Shown: positions 9,283-18,789, counted from the first letter of the stretch. The stretch: 64,000 bases of DNA from Aliarcobacter lanthieri (GCF_013201625.1 NZ_CP053839.1:558001-622000), one strand, 5' to 3'. The notes: generated from the letters alone by a model not told the origin. Numbers and translations are program-made.

Positions 9283-11715
9283 TTGCCAAAAGTTGAGTGT
9301 AATCATTGTCATTTATCATTCGATGATGAAATAATGATAAAAGAGAATGATTTGAATTTTTGCTGTAATGGTTGCCAAAATGTTTATCATATCTTAAAAA
9401 ATGATGGATTAGAATCATTTTATGAGAAACTTGGAAATAAAAAATTAGCTCCTCCTATTGAAGTCTCAAATGCTGATTTAGATAAATTTGACTCTCAAAA
9501 CTTTTTAGATAACTACACAACACAAACAAAAGATGGATTTTTACAAATTGATTTAATCTTAGAAGGAATTCATTGTGCTGCTTGTGTTTGGTTGAATGAA
9601 AAAGTTTTATATGATACAAAAGGAATAATTGAAGCAAATATAAATTTTACAACAAATAAAGCAAAAATTGTTTTTAATCAAGATACTATCAAATTATCAC
9701 AAATTATTTTAAAAATTCGTTCTATTGGATATAACGCTTATGCTTATGATTCTAGTATAGCTGATATTGAAGCAAATAGGGCAAAACAAGATTATTTTAT
9801 AAGAATGATGGTTGCTGTTGTATGCACTATGAATATTATGATGTTAAGTGTTGCAAAATATACAGGCTTTTTTACTGGAATGAGCAATGAAGTAAAAGAG
9901 ATGATACACTTTGCAGAGTTTATATTAACAACTCCAGTGTTATTTTACAGTGGATGGGTATTTTATAAAAGTGCTTATTTTGGATTGAAAAATAAGATTG
10001 TATCTATGGATTTAGCTGTTTCTACTGGAGCAACTTTAACTTATACATATTCTATGGCTGTTTTATTTCATTTTACAAAAGGTGAGAGTTATTTTGATTC
10101 TGTTGCTATGATTATTACCTTTGTTTTAGTTGGAAAATATCTTGAAGTTATAGGTAAAAAATCAGCAGTTGATACACTTGATAAGATAAAATCAACTCTT
10201 CCTTTAGAAGCAACTATTATAGAAAAAGGTGAAAAAAAAGTAGTTGCTTTAAATAGTGTAAAAATAGGTGATATTATTGAAGTGAAAACTGGAGACAAAG
10301 TTCCAGTTGATGGTAAAATAATCTTTGGAAGTGCAAGTTTTGATGAGTCAAGTTTGACAGGTGAAAGTTTACCTGTATATAAAAAAGAAGGAGATATCTT
10401 ATATAGTGGAACTATAAATTTAGACTCTTTAGTGCATTTTGAAGTTATAAAAGATTTTAAGAATTCAACTTTTTCATCTATTGTTACTCTACTTGAAGAC
10501 TCTCTAAATTCAAAACCAAAAATACAATCTTTAGCAAATAAGATTTCAAGAAAATTCAGTGCTACAATATTAACAGTTGCTTTTATTACATTTTTAGTTT
10601 GGTATTTCTTAGGACTTAATTTAGGGTTTTATTTTGCAGATGTAAATCAGTTTGAACGTTCATTTATGGTTGCTGTATCTGTAATAATTATTGCTTGTCC
10701 TTGTGCTTTAGCATTGGCTACTCCTATGGCTAGTCTAGTAGGGATTTCACAATTGGCTAAAAAATCATTACTTTTTAAAGAAGCAAAATTTATAGAAACA
10801 ATTGCAAATGCTACAACTGTAGTTTTTGATAAAACTGGAACTTTAACTAAAGGTGCATTAAGTATCGTAAATGCAACATTTATTGATAAAAATGAAAGAA
10901 ATTTAAGTCTATTATTTTCTTTAGTAGATAGTTCAAATCATCCAATTAGCCAAAGTGTTAAAAAGTATTTAGAAAAAAATACTACATATAAAAAACTATT
11001 TTTAGAAAATATAAAAAATATTGAGGCAAAAGGAATAACTGCTTCTTTTGAAAATCTAGAGCTTTTGGGTGGAAATATTGAGCTATTAAAAGAGTTTGGA
11101 ATTGATTTTGAATTTGAAACAAATAGTAGCTTATATATTTTTGCTATAAATAAGGAAGTTATTGCCATTTTTGAACTTGAAGATGATATAAAAGATGATG
11201 CAAAAGAATTAATAAATTATCTAAAAAAAGAACAAATTGAAATTATTATGCTAACAGGCGATAATCAATTTGTAGCTAAAAAAGTATCAAATTATTTAAA
11301 AATTGATAAATTTCTTTCTTCACAAACTCCAACATCAAAAGCAAACTATATAAAAGAGCTAAAAGAATCTGGAAAAACTGTTGTAATGGTAGGAGATGGG
11401 GTAAATGATAGTGTAGCATTAGCAACAAGTGATGTTTCTATTGCTATGGGTAATTCTGCTGATGTTTCTTTGAGTGTTTCTGATATTGTATTATTGAACT
11501 CAAAGCTAAAAGCTTTAAAAGATGCTTTCATAATATCTAAAAAGACATATAAACATATAAAACAAAATTTGATTTTTTCTTTATGTTATAATGCAGTTAC
11601 AATCCCATTAGCAATATTAGGTTATGTGATACCTCTTTTTGCAGCACTATCAATGAGTTTAAGTTCACTTATTGTAATCTTAAATTCACTAAGAATAAAG
11701 AAAGGATTAAAATAA
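9283..11715 (+). CDS. ccoI: Copper-transporting P1B-type ATPase for cbb3 oxidase assembly (CcoI/FixI type)
   Basis: This large inner-membrane ATPase is of the type that supplies copper for cbb3 cytochrome oxidase. The N-terminal cysteine-rich region (CNHC, CCNGCQNVYH) and the metal-binding GIHCAACVW near residue 95 are typical of CcoI/FixI. The membrane motif ACPCALA is near residue 470, the phosphorylation site DKTGTLTKG near 515, and GDGVND near 705. The frame has an ATG at 9271, but GGAG at 9273-9276 sits six bases before a TTG at 9283, so I prefer the TTG. The adjacent ccoS supports the role. Confidence 0.93.
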   Translation: MPKVECNHCHLSFDDEIMIKENDLNFCCNGCQNVYHILKNDGLESFYEKLGNKKLAPPIEVSNADLDKFDSQNFLDNYTTQTKDGFLQIDLILEGIHCAACVWLNEKVLYDTKGIIEANINFTTNKAKIVFNQDTIKLSQIILKIRSIGYNAYAYDSSIADIEANRAKQDYFIRMMVAVVCTMNIMMLSVAKYTGFFTGMSNEVKEMIHFAEFILTTPVLFYSGWVFYKSAYFGLKNKIVSMDLAVSTGATLTYTYSMAVLFHFTKGESYFDSVAMIITFVLVGKYLEVIGKKSAVDTLDKIKSTLPLEATIIEKGEKKVVALNSVKIGDIIEVKTGDKVPVDGKIIFGSASFDESSLTGESLPVYKKEGDILYSGTINLDSLVHFEVIKDFKNSTFSSIVTLLEDSLNSKPKIQSLANKISRKFSATILTVAFITFLVWYFLGLNLGFYFADVNQFERSFMVAVSVIIIACPCALALATPMASLVGISQLAKKSLLFKEAKFIETIANATTVVFDKTGTLTKGALSIVNATFIDKNERNLSLLFSLVDSSNHPISQSVKKYLEKNTTYKKLFLENIKNIEAKGITASFENLELLGGNIELLKEFGIDFEFETNSSLYIFAINKEVIAIFELEDDIKDDAKELINYLKKEQIEIIMLTGDNQFVAKKVSNYLKIDKFLSSQTPTSKANYIKELKESGKTVVMVGDGVNDSVALATSDVSIAMGNSADVSLSVSDIVLLNSKLKALKDAFIISKKTYKHIKQNLIFSLCYNAVTIPLAILGYVIPLFAALSMSLSSLIVILNSLRIKKGLK

Positions 11716-11718
11716 ATT

Positions 11719-11940
11719 ATGATTGATGACACTCTATTTTTTATGTTAATTGTAGGATTAATAATATCTGCAGGAATGTTAATGCTCTTTATTTGGGGAG
11801 CAAAATCAGGACAATTTGATGATGCTTCAAAGATGACAAATGGACTACTTTTTGATAGTGTTGAAGACTTAAATGATGCAATAAAAAAAGAAAAAATTAT
11901 AAAAGAAGCAAAAAAAGAACAAAAAAAAGAGAAAGAGTAA
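11719..11940 (+). CDS. ccoS: cbb3-type cytochrome oxidase assembly protein CcoS
   Basis: This 73-residue protein has one N-terminal membrane segment (FFMLIVGLIISAGMLMLFIW) followed by GAKSGQFDD, the typical CcoS layout, and a lysine-rich cytoplasmic tail. CcoS is needed for incorporating cofactors into cbb3 oxidase. It starts 3 bases after ccoI. The ccoI-ccoS pair facing a small cytochrome c gene is an arrangement I also recall in Campylobacter. Confidence 0.92.
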   Translation: MIDDTLFFMLIVGLIISAGMLMLFIWGAKSGQFDDASKMTNGLLFDSVEDLNDAIKKEKIIKEAKKEQKKEKE

Positions 11941-11954
11941 ATCCCCTTTCTCTT
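11919..11954 (-). terminator. Rho-independent terminator of the cytochrome c gene
   Basis: On the minus strand AAGAGAAAG (11954-11946) pairs with CTTTCTCTT (11935-11927) around a 10-base loop and is followed by a run of eight T. It lies about 30 bases beyond the stop of the cytochrome c gene and overlaps the 3' end of ccoS. Confidence 0.7.
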
Positions 11955-11984
11955 AACTAAAGTATATTTAAAATAATATAAAAA

Positions 11985-12275
11985 TTATTTACCCATATAT
12001 TCAGCTAAAGCTTTGATATCAGCGTCAGTTAATTTAGCAACTTGACCTTTCATTAAAGCTTTCATAGGACCACCATAAGATCCATCTTTATAACCATGTA
12101 AAGCTTTTTCAATTTCAGCTTTAGTTTGGCTAGCAGGAACATGAGATTTACTTTGAGTAGTAATGTTGATCTCACCTTTTACCCCGTGACAGGCTTTACA
12201 TGTTGCATACGCTGCAGGTGCATCTGCAAGAGCGAAAGCAGCCATTGCTACAGTTGCTAGAACTATTTTTTTCAT
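11985..12275 (-). CDS. Small periplasmic monohaem cytochrome c (c553-like)
   Basis: This 96-residue protein has a Sec signal peptide (MKKIVLATVAMAAFALADA), one haem-binding site CKACH at about residues 26-30, and a distal methionine candidate in GGPMKALMKGQVAKL. This is a class I cytochrome c of the c553 type, likely an electron carrier between the cytochrome bc1 complex and cbb3 oxidase or peroxidases. It is convergent with the ccoI-ccoS operon, and a terminator follows on its own strand. Confidence 0.92.
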   Translation of the reverse strand: MKKIVLATVAMAAFALADAPAAYATCKACHGVKGEINITTQSKSHVPASQTKAEIEKALHGYKDGSYGGPMKALMKGQVAKLTDADIKALAEYMGK

Positions 12276-12422
12276 TTTAAACTCCTTTAAATTTTGGAAA
12301 AGAATTCTATCAATCTTTTCTTGTTGATTTGCTTAATAACTATATATTCCAAGCTATTACAATTAGAAGTTTTACTTATTATTGTATAATTATTGTGAAG
12401 ATTAAAAAGAAGGGATATTCAT

Positions 12423-13019
12423 TTGGAAAATACAGTTTTAGATATTAAAAATCTATCTTTTTATTATAAAAAAGATAGCCCAATTTATAGTGATTTTAAC
12501 CTAACTTTGAATAAAGGGGAACTTGTAACTATTTTTGGAAAAAGTGGAAGTGGAAAGACAACTCTTTTTGAACTTATTTTAGGAAATTTAAAACCACAAA
12601 AAGGTTCAATAATCAAATCAAAAATAGCAATGATATTTCAAGATCCATTTAACTCTTTTCATCCTACTTATACTATTTATGAACAAATTAAAGATGTTGT
12701 AAAAAAAGATTTTAAAGAAGAACTAAATAATGTTTTGCCACAATTAAGTTTAAATTTAGAACTTTTACATAAAAAAAGTTATGAGTTAAGTGGTGGACAA
12801 CTTCAAAGATGCTCTATATTGAGGGCTATTTTACAAGAACCAGATTTGCTTTTGGTAGATGAACCAACTAGTGCACTTGATAATATAATAGCTTATGATG
12901 TGATGAAACTTTTAATTAAACTATTAAATAATTGTGCTATTTTGCTTGTAACTCATGATATTGATATGGCAAAATGGTGCAGTAATAAGATTATAAGGTT
13001 GGAAGATGCAAAAAAATAA
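12423..13019 (+). CDS. ABC transporter ATP-binding protein (peptide/nickel-type family)
   Basis: This 198-residue ATPase has Walker A FGKSGSGKTT at about residues 39-48, a Q-loop in AMIFQDPFNSFHP, the signature LSGGQLQR and Walker B LLLVDEPTSALD. The QDPFNSFHP stretch resembles the DppF/NikE branch of oligopeptide and nickel importers. The start is TTG with AAGGG upstream, and the protein is slightly short for the family. No permease or binding protein adjoins it. It overlaps hemH by 14 bases, so co-expression with haem synthesis is likely. The substrate is not known. Confidence 0.82.
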   Translation: MENTVLDIKNLSFYYKKDSPIYSDFNLTLNKGELVTIFGKSGSGKTTLFELILGNLKPQKGSIIKSKIAMIFQDPFNSFHPTYTIYEQIKDVVKKDFKEELNNVLPQLSLNLELLHKKSYELSGGQLQRCSILRAILQEPDLLLVDEPTSALDNIIAYDVMKLLIKLLNNCAILLVTHDIDMAKWCSNKIIRLEDAKK

Positions 13020-13932
13020 AGCAATAGTTTTACTAAATATGGGTGGAGCTAGAAATAAAAATGAATTAAAAATGTTCTTAACAAATATGTTTAATGATGA
13101 AAATATTTTAACAATAAAGAGTGCTCTAATAAGAAAAGTTGTAGCTTCAATGATTGTTAGTAAAAGATTAGATAGTGCTTGGAAAAATTATGAAAAAATA
13201 GGGGATAGCTCTCCTATAAATCCTCTTACAGAACAACTTGTAAAAAAATGCAATGAAAAAATAGAGGGGTTTAAAACCTACCAAATTATGAGATATACTC
13301 CACCTTTTGCTAAAACAGTAATAGAACAGATGAAAAAAGATGGAATAGATGAGGTGATACTTCTTCCTTTATATCCTCAATACTCTACAACAACTACAAA
13401 ATCATCTTTAGAAGATTTTTTAAAGTATGAAAAAAATAGTTTTAAAATAAGAGTAATATATGATTTTTATAAAAATGAAAGCTTTAATAATTGTATAGTA
13501 GATGAGATTTTGAATAATGTTATAAATGAAAAAGAGTACAATCTTATATTTTCAGCTCATGGGCTTCCTCAAAAAATAGTAGATAATGGAGATCCATACC
13601 AAAAGCAGATGATAGAACATATAGAGATTTTAAAACAAAAGTTAGAAGAAAAAGATAGATTTTTTAAATCTATAAATCTTGCATATCAGTCTAAAGTAGG
13701 ACCTTTAAAATGGCTTGAACCATCTTTAGAAGATATGCTAAAAAATTTTAAAGATGAAAATGTAATCATCTATCCACTATCTTTTATAGTGGATAACTCT
13801 GAAACAGATTTTGAATTAGATATTGAATATAGACATATTGCAACTAATTTAGGTATAAAAGAGTATAAAGTTTGTAAATGTGTAAATGATAGTGATGAAT
13901 TTATAGAAACTATCAAAAATATTATAAATTAA
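13006..13932 (+). CDS. hemH: Ferrochelatase
   Basis: Ferrochelatase inserts ferrous iron into protoporphyrin IX, the last step of haem b synthesis. The N-terminus VLLNMGGA, the central LLPLYPQYSTTTT and the catalytic-histidine motif FSAHGLPQ are characteristic. A second conserved stretch, PLSFIVDNSETDFELD, carries the acidic metal-path residues. The 308-residue length is normal. The start lies inside the 3' end of the upstream ABC ATPase gene, and a sirohaem dehydrogenase gene follows after 11 bases. Confidence 0.96.
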   Translation: MQKNKAIVLLNMGGARNKNELKMFLTNMFNDENILTIKSALIRKVVASMIVSKRLDSAWKNYEKIGDSSPINPLTEQLVKKCNEKIEGFKTYQIMRYTPPFAKTVIEQMKKDGIDEVILLPLYPQYSTTTTKSSLEDFLKYEKNSFKIRVIYDFYKNESFNNCIVDEILNNVINEKEYNLIFSAHGLPQKIVDNGDPYQKQMIEHIEILKQKLEEKDRFFKSINLAYQSKVGPLKWLEPSLEDMLKNFKDENVIIYPLSFIVDNSETDFELDIEYRHIATNLGIKEYKVCKCVNDSDEFIETIKNIIN

Positions 13933-13943
13933 AGAAGTATATT

Positions 13944-14513
13944 ATGGCTTATTTTCCTGCTTTCTTAAAATTTCATGATAAAAAGATTTTGATTGTTGGT
14001 GGAGGAAATATTGCTTTTGAAAAGTTATCACATCTACTAAACTTTTCTTCAAATATTACTTTAATAGCAAAAGAATATTCATCTGAAATAAAAACTTTGA
14101 TAGATGAAAATAATTTAATTTATTTTAAAAAAGAGTATGAAAAAACTGATATAAAAAATTTTGACATGGTTATAGTGGCAGTTGATGATTTTGATTTACA
14201 AGAAAGTATATATTTCGAATCAAGAGATTACAATATTTTGTGTAATTGTGTAGATTTACAAAAATATTGTGACTTTATATTTCCCTCATATATAAAAAAA
14301 GGAGATTTGACAATTGCTATATCAACAAGTGGTAGTTCTCCTGCTTTTGCTAAAAATTTCAAAAAATATCTTTTAAAAATTATTCCAGATAATATAGATG
14401 ATTTTTTAAAAGAGTTAAAATCTTTACGAACTTCTCTTCCCAAAGGGAAAGAAAGAATGCAATTTTTTGATAAAAAAGTAAAAGATTACATCAACTCTTG
14501 GAAAAAAAATTAA
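13944..14513 (+). CDS. Precorrin-2 dehydrogenase / sirohaem ferrochelatase-like protein (Met8/CysG-N type)
   Basis: This 189-residue protein matches the N-terminal domain of CysG. It has an NAD-binding Rossmann motif KILIVGGGNIAFEK at about residues 12-25, then AVDDFDLQ, and the sirohaem-synthase dimerisation motif IAISTSGSSPAFAK near 130. It should convert precorrin-2 to sirohydrochlorin and possibly insert iron. The convergent neighbour encodes the methyltransferase that makes precorrin-2, so the two functions fused in E. coli CysG are split here. Confidence 0.93.
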   Translation: MAYFPAFLKFHDKKILIVGGGNIAFEKLSHLLNFSSNITLIAKEYSSEIKTLIDENNLIYFKKEYEKTDIKNFDMVIVAVDDFDLQESIYFESRDYNILCNCVDLQKYCDFIFPSYIKKGDLTIAISTSGSSPAFAKNFKKYLLKIIPDNIDDFLKELKSLRTSLPKGKERMQFFDKKVKDYINSWKKN

Positions 14514-14515
14514 CT

Positions 14516-15250
14516 TTATATTTTAAACCAATCTAGTTCTTCTTTTAACCGTACAACTTCTCCAACAATTATAATTGCAGGAGTAGGCATATTTTTTGAT
14601 TTTTGTACTATGTCTTTTAATGTTCCAGTTATAACCTTTTGGTTTTTTGTTGTCCCATTTGATATCACTGCACATGGAGTATTACAGGATTTACCAATTT
14701 CTATTAATTTATTAGTTATTAGTTTAATATTATGAAGCCCCATTAAAAAAACTATAGTTTCATTTGTTTTAAAACTTTCCCATTCTATTTGGCAAACACC
14801 TTTATCTGGAGTTTCATGACCCGTTACAACTCTAAAAGAACAAGTGATTCCTCGATGTGTTACAGGAATTCCAGCATATGCAGGTACACTTATACTAGAA
14901 GTAACTCCAGGTATTATCTCAAAATCTATACCTCTTTGTTTTAAATAAAGAGCTTCTTCTCCTCCTCTGCCAAATACAAAAGGATCTCCACCTTTTAATC
15001 TTACAACAACATCATATTCTAAACTCTTTTGATATATTATTTCATTTATCTCATCTTGTGGAATTATATGTTTTCCTGATTCTTTACCAACAAATACAAA
15101 TTCTGTACCATCTTTTGCCATTTTTAAAATATCAGGATTTGCTAATTTATCATATATTATGATATCTGCTTGTTTGATAACTTTACAGGCTTTTAAAGTT
15201 AAAAGTTCAATATCTCCTGGTCCCGCTCCTGTTAAATATACTTTTCTCAT
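14516..15250 (-). CDS. cobA: Uroporphyrinogen-III C-methyltransferase
   Basis: This SAM-dependent enzyme methylates uroporphyrinogen III twice to give precorrin-2, the branch point to sirohaem and cobalamin. Motifs are VYLTGAGPGDIELLTLKA at the N-terminus, VRLKGGDPFVFGRGGEE near 85-101, and PGVTSSISVPAYAGIPVTHR near 119. At 244 residues it is a stand-alone SUMT. It converges on the Met8-like gene with only two bases between stops. Confidence 0.96.
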   Translation of the reverse strand: MRKVYLTGAGPGDIELLTLKACKVIKQADIIIYDKLANPDILKMAKDGTEFVFVGKESGKHIIPQDEINEIIYQKSLEYDVVVRLKGGDPFVFGRGGEEALYLKQRGIDFEIIPGVTSSISVPAYAGIPVTHRGITCSFRVVTGHETPDKGVCQIEWESFKTNETIVFLMGLHNIKLITNKLIEIGKSCNTPCAVISNGTTKNQKVITGTLKDIVQKSKNMPTPAIIIVGEVVRLKEELDWFKI

Positions 15251-15393
15251 ATTCTCTCAATTTTATAATTTTATAGAGTTTTAGCATTTAAAGGCTTTTT
15301 TTATCTTAAATTTTGAATAATTTTGCCAATTTTTTTGTTAATTTGTGTTATAAAGTTAACTTTAAATCTATATCAATTTTGTAAGGTTTTCAT

Positions 15394-16149
15394 ATGTTTA
15401 TAGTTAAAAAAATTATCTCTGCATTTATTCTTCCTATCCCAATAGGAATTCTTTTACTATTTTTAGCATTTTTCTTTTTATTGAGAAATTCATATAAAAA
15501 AGCTAAATTTTTTTTAATATTTGGTTTTTTATGGTTTGCTTTATTATCAAATCAAATAGTATCAAATGCTATTATTTCTCCACTTGAAAATGCTTATCCT
15601 AGTTTAATAGATACGCCTAAAGTAAATTATATTTTAGTTTTAGGAAATGCACATAAAAGTGATGAAAACTTAAGTATAACTTCTGAAGTAAAAGAAACGG
15701 CAATAAATAGGTTAGTTGAAGGAATAAGACATTATCAAAATCTTAAAAATGATCAAAATAATGTAAAACTCATAGTTTCTGGTTATAGTATTGATGATAT
15801 AAACTCTCATGCACAAATGCAAAAAAGACTAGCACTGTCTTTAGGTGTAGATGAAGCTGATATTCTAACTCTTGATACTACAAAAGATACATATGAAGAA
15901 GCAATACAGAGTAAAAAAATAGTAGAAAATGAAAAGTTGATTTTAGTAACAAGTGCAAGTCATATGAAAAGAGCAATGTTACTTTTTGAAAAAGAGGGAT
16001 TAAATGTAATAGCAAGCCCAACTCAACATAAAGGATATAGTACAAGTTATCCTACATCATTTTTTAATGCAAACAATATAAAAAAAGTAGAACTTGCTTT
16101 TCATGAATATTTAGGGATGATATATTTATATATAAAAGGTAACATATAA
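15394..16149 (+). CDS. YdcF/ElyC-like DUF218 membrane protein
   Basis: This 251-residue protein has two hydrophobic segments at about residues 7-30 and 35-55, then a DUF218 domain. Typical DUF218 stretches are YILVLGNAH, KLIVSGYS, LDTTKDTYEEA and ILVTSASHMKRA. The layout resembles ElyC, a cell-envelope factor linked to peptidoglycan and carrier-lipid metabolism in E. coli; a catalytic role is not established. An AAGG site precedes the ATG. No operon partner is obvious. Confidence 0.85.
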   Translation: MFIVKKIISAFILPIPIGILLLFLAFFFLLRNSYKKAKFFLIFGFLWFALLSNQIVSNAIISPLENAYPSLIDTPKVNYILVLGNAHKSDENLSITSEVKETAINRLVEGIRHYQNLKNDQNNVKLIVSGYSIDDINSHAQMQKRLALSLGVDEADILTLDTTKDTYEEAIQSKKIVENEKLILVTSASHMKRAMLLFEKEGLNVIASPTQHKGYSTSYPTSFFNANNIKKVELAFHEYLGMIYLYIKGNI

Positions 16150-16240
16150 AATGATTTTTTTATAAATTTTTAATAATTGTTATTATTTTTATATTTCTTT
16201 AAGTTAAAAATATTAAGATTCATTTATCTTTTATTAATAG

Positions 16241-16270
16241 TTGGTATCAACATTAATGAATTGATAACAA
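16241..16270. promoter_or_regulatory. Inverted repeat upstream of the TonB receptor, candidate operator
   Basis: TTGGTATCAA (16241-16250) and TTGATAACAA (16261-16270) are inverted copies matching at 9 of 10 positions, separated by 10 bases. The site lies about 60-90 bases before the receptor's start codon, where a repressor would act. The binding protein is not known. Confidence 0.45.
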
Positions 16271-16294
16271 AATAGTTTTCTCCTAAACTATTTT
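16269..16294 (+). promoter_or_regulatory. 10-bp perfect hairpin in the TonB receptor leader
   Basis: AAAATAGTTT (16269-16278) pairs perfectly with AAACTATTTT (16285-16294) around TCTCCT. It lies about 37 bases before the start codon and is not followed by a T-run, so it is more likely a leader structure or an operator than a terminator. Confidence 0.4.
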
Positions 16295-16331
16295 ACGAAA
16301 TTTTAATCGAAAAAACAAAAAAGGAAGAAGA

Positions 16332-18622
16332 ATGAACATACGAATGGCCAGAACAGTTGCTACTGCTTTGTTAGTTGTGGGGGGGGAATAAACCTACTAA
16401 ATGCTAACGAAACTACAAAACTTGATGAGATACAAGTTGTAACATCCGCATCAGGATATGAGCAGAAAATTACAGATGCTCCCGCATCAATTTCTGTAAT
16501 AACTCAAGAAGATCTTTCAAAGAAACCATATAATAACCTCTTAGATGCTGTAAAAGACATTGAAGGTGTTGATATAGGTGAAACAAATGATAAAACTAAC
16601 AATGGACAAGTGAGTATCAGAGGTATGGGAGCTGATTATACTCTTTTACTAATAGATGGTAAAAGACAAAATAATAATGGGGATTTATATCCTAATAGCT
16701 TTGGTGGTGTTCAATGGGCAAGTATACCACCTTTATCTATGGTTGAAAGAATAGAGGTTATTAGAGGACCTATGAGTACACTATATGGATCAGATGCTAT
16801 TGGTGGTGTTATTAATATAATTACAAAAAAGATATCAAAAGAATGGACAGGAGCCATTGGATATTCTAAAACTTTACAAACAGAGAATGATTACGGAAAT
16901 GATGATAAAGTAGATTTTTCTATTATGGGACCAATTATTAAAGATAAATTAGGGTTAAGATTAAGTGGAAGTTTTCTTGATGTAGATAAATCAAATCCAG
17001 AATATGCAAAGTTATTTGATTCAAATGGTAATGATATTAGTAAAGGGAATGATAGTTTTGGTAGTGGAAAAGGAAATGTTAAACATGAAGATTGGACGGC
17101 TGGAGTTGGATTAACTTTTACTCCAAATGAAAATCATACCATTAAGCTTGATTATGATGTAGCAAAACAAAAATACGATAATAAACCTTATATAAAAAGA
17201 GATGGTACAATAGGAGATCCTTTAGGTACAAATGACACTTATAGTGCTTTACTTCAACAAAGAGCTGGATATAAAGATGAATTAAGATTCGAAAGAGAAC
17301 AATATTCTTTAAATTGGGAAGCTAATTGGAATGTAGGTAAAAGTACAGTTGGGATACACCATGTTGATACTAACAATAATGGTAGAACTTTACCTCCAAC
17401 TCTTGATGAAAGAGAATATCTTAAAGATATGGGTTATTTATATAGTGGAAGCAATGTAAATAGTACTGCAAATCAAGCAAAATTAGCTGCTGCTATGCAA
17501 GATCCAATTTTTCTTGCTATGCTACCAAGACCTGATAGAATAATGGAATCAAAAAATACTACATATAATGCAAAATATGAAGTACCTTTAAATAATCACT
17601 TTCTAGTTGTTGGTTCTGAATACCAAGATTCTGAATTAAAAGATAGTGTATTTGGTATGGAGAGAGATAATGGTGGTAAAGCTAAAAAATATTATCAATA
17701 TGCTCTTTATGCTGAAGATAGTTGGAATATAATTGATCCTTTAACTTTAACAATTGGTGCAAGATATAACAAGCATGAAGATTTTGGAAGTTATACAACA
17801 CCTAGAGTATATCTAGCTTATGCAGCAACAGATAACTGGACTTTTAAAGGTGGTGTATCTACTGGATATAAAGCTCCAAAGGCAACAGACCTTTATGATG
17901 GAATTACAGGGTTTGGATCTCAAGGAGCAAATCCTATGATTGGAAATCCAGATTTAAAACCAGAAAAATCTGTAAATTATGAAGTAGCAGCTTACTATGA
18001 ACATGCAAATAAGCATAATTTTAATATTACTTTATTCCAAAATAACTTTAAAGATAAGATTCAAACAAATAATGATTTTAAAGGAACAGCGGGAGATAGA
18101 TGGGAATCTTTAAGAGCTGCTAATGGTTCTTTAAGTAAGAAAGAAAACATAGCAAAAGCTACTATAAAAGGTATAGAAGTTTCTGGTAAATATTTTATTT
18201 TAGATAATTTATCTATTAAAGCAAATTATACATATCTAAATTCTGAAAATAAAGAAACTAAAAGTCCTTTAACAAACTCTCCAAAACATATGTATAGCAC
18301 AACTTTAGATTGGCAGGCTACATCTAAACTTAATACATATTTACAGTTATCAGGGGATATTGATAGGTATAGAAGCACATATAAAGATTCTAATGGGAAT
18401 AACAAAGATTATTACTATAAAGATTTCTCAATTTGGAATTTAGGTGCTTCATATAAATTTAGTAATGACTTTACTCTTATAGGAAGAGTTAATAATCTAT
18501 TTGATAAAGATTATTTAAAATATGGATTACATGACCAAGTTGGAACGACTAATTATTATGATGAATATAATAACAAACCAGCAGGTAGAAACTTCTGGGT
18601 AAGTGCTAGATATACATTCTAA
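16332..18622 (+). CDS. TonB-dependent outer-membrane receptor, frame broken at a G8 tract (phase OFF as sequenced)
   Basis: An outer-membrane beta-barrel importer of the CirA/FepA type for an iron complex, haem or another metal ligand. Translation from ATG 16332 (after AAGGAAG) gives a signal-peptide start MNIRMARTVATALLVVGG and then stops at TAA 16389-16391. The remainder, from the G tract to 18622, is open in another frame. It starts GINLLNA and continues with TKLDEIQVVTSASG, the plug motif VSIRGMGADYTLLLIDGKRQ, RIEVIRGPMSTLYGSDAIGG and a C-terminal strand ending in ARYTF. Six or nine Gs would restore one frame of roughly 760 residues. Slipped-strand phase variation is likely; an assembly error is the alternative. 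Confidence 0.88.
16379..16386 (+). repeat. Homopolymeric G8 tract, probable phase-variation switch
   Basis: Eight consecutive Gs lie at codon 16-18 of the TonB receptor, in the signal peptide. This is by far the longest G run noticed in a window of about 28% GC. Gene expression requires the tract to be two shorter or one longer than sequenced. Poly-G switches of this kind are well known in Campylobacter and Helicobacter surface genes. Confidence 0.8.
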
Positions 18623-18675
18623 TTAGATATTTTACATTTTCTTCTCAAATTATAAATTTGGGAAGAGATAATTTA

Positions 18676-18782
18676 AGTATGAGATTCCAGAGTATTGTAT
18701 AAAAAATTTGTGATTAAAATTTATAATAATAATTTGAAAATAATTTATTTTTATTTTCCTTTTATACTCTGGAACTCATACT
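18676..18782. repeat. Palindromic MITE-like intergenic element, 107 bp
   Basis: The two ends are long inverted copies. AGTATGAGATTCCAGAGTAT at 18676-18695 matches the reverse complement of the right end (18760-18782) except for one extra A, and a further ATAAAA arm continues after a 3-base bulge. The centre is AT-rich without a reading frame. It lies between the TonB receptor and the zinc-type ABC genes and could also act as a bidirectional transcription barrier. Confidence 0.6.
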
Positions 18783-18789
18783 AAATACT

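Noticed and set aside
16332-16391. Short 19-residue frame before the TonB receptor as a separate leader peptide gene
   Set aside because: It encodes the front of a signal peptide with the correct ribosome site, and the missing rest continues directly after the G tract in another frame, so it is the broken start of the receptor rather than its own gene.
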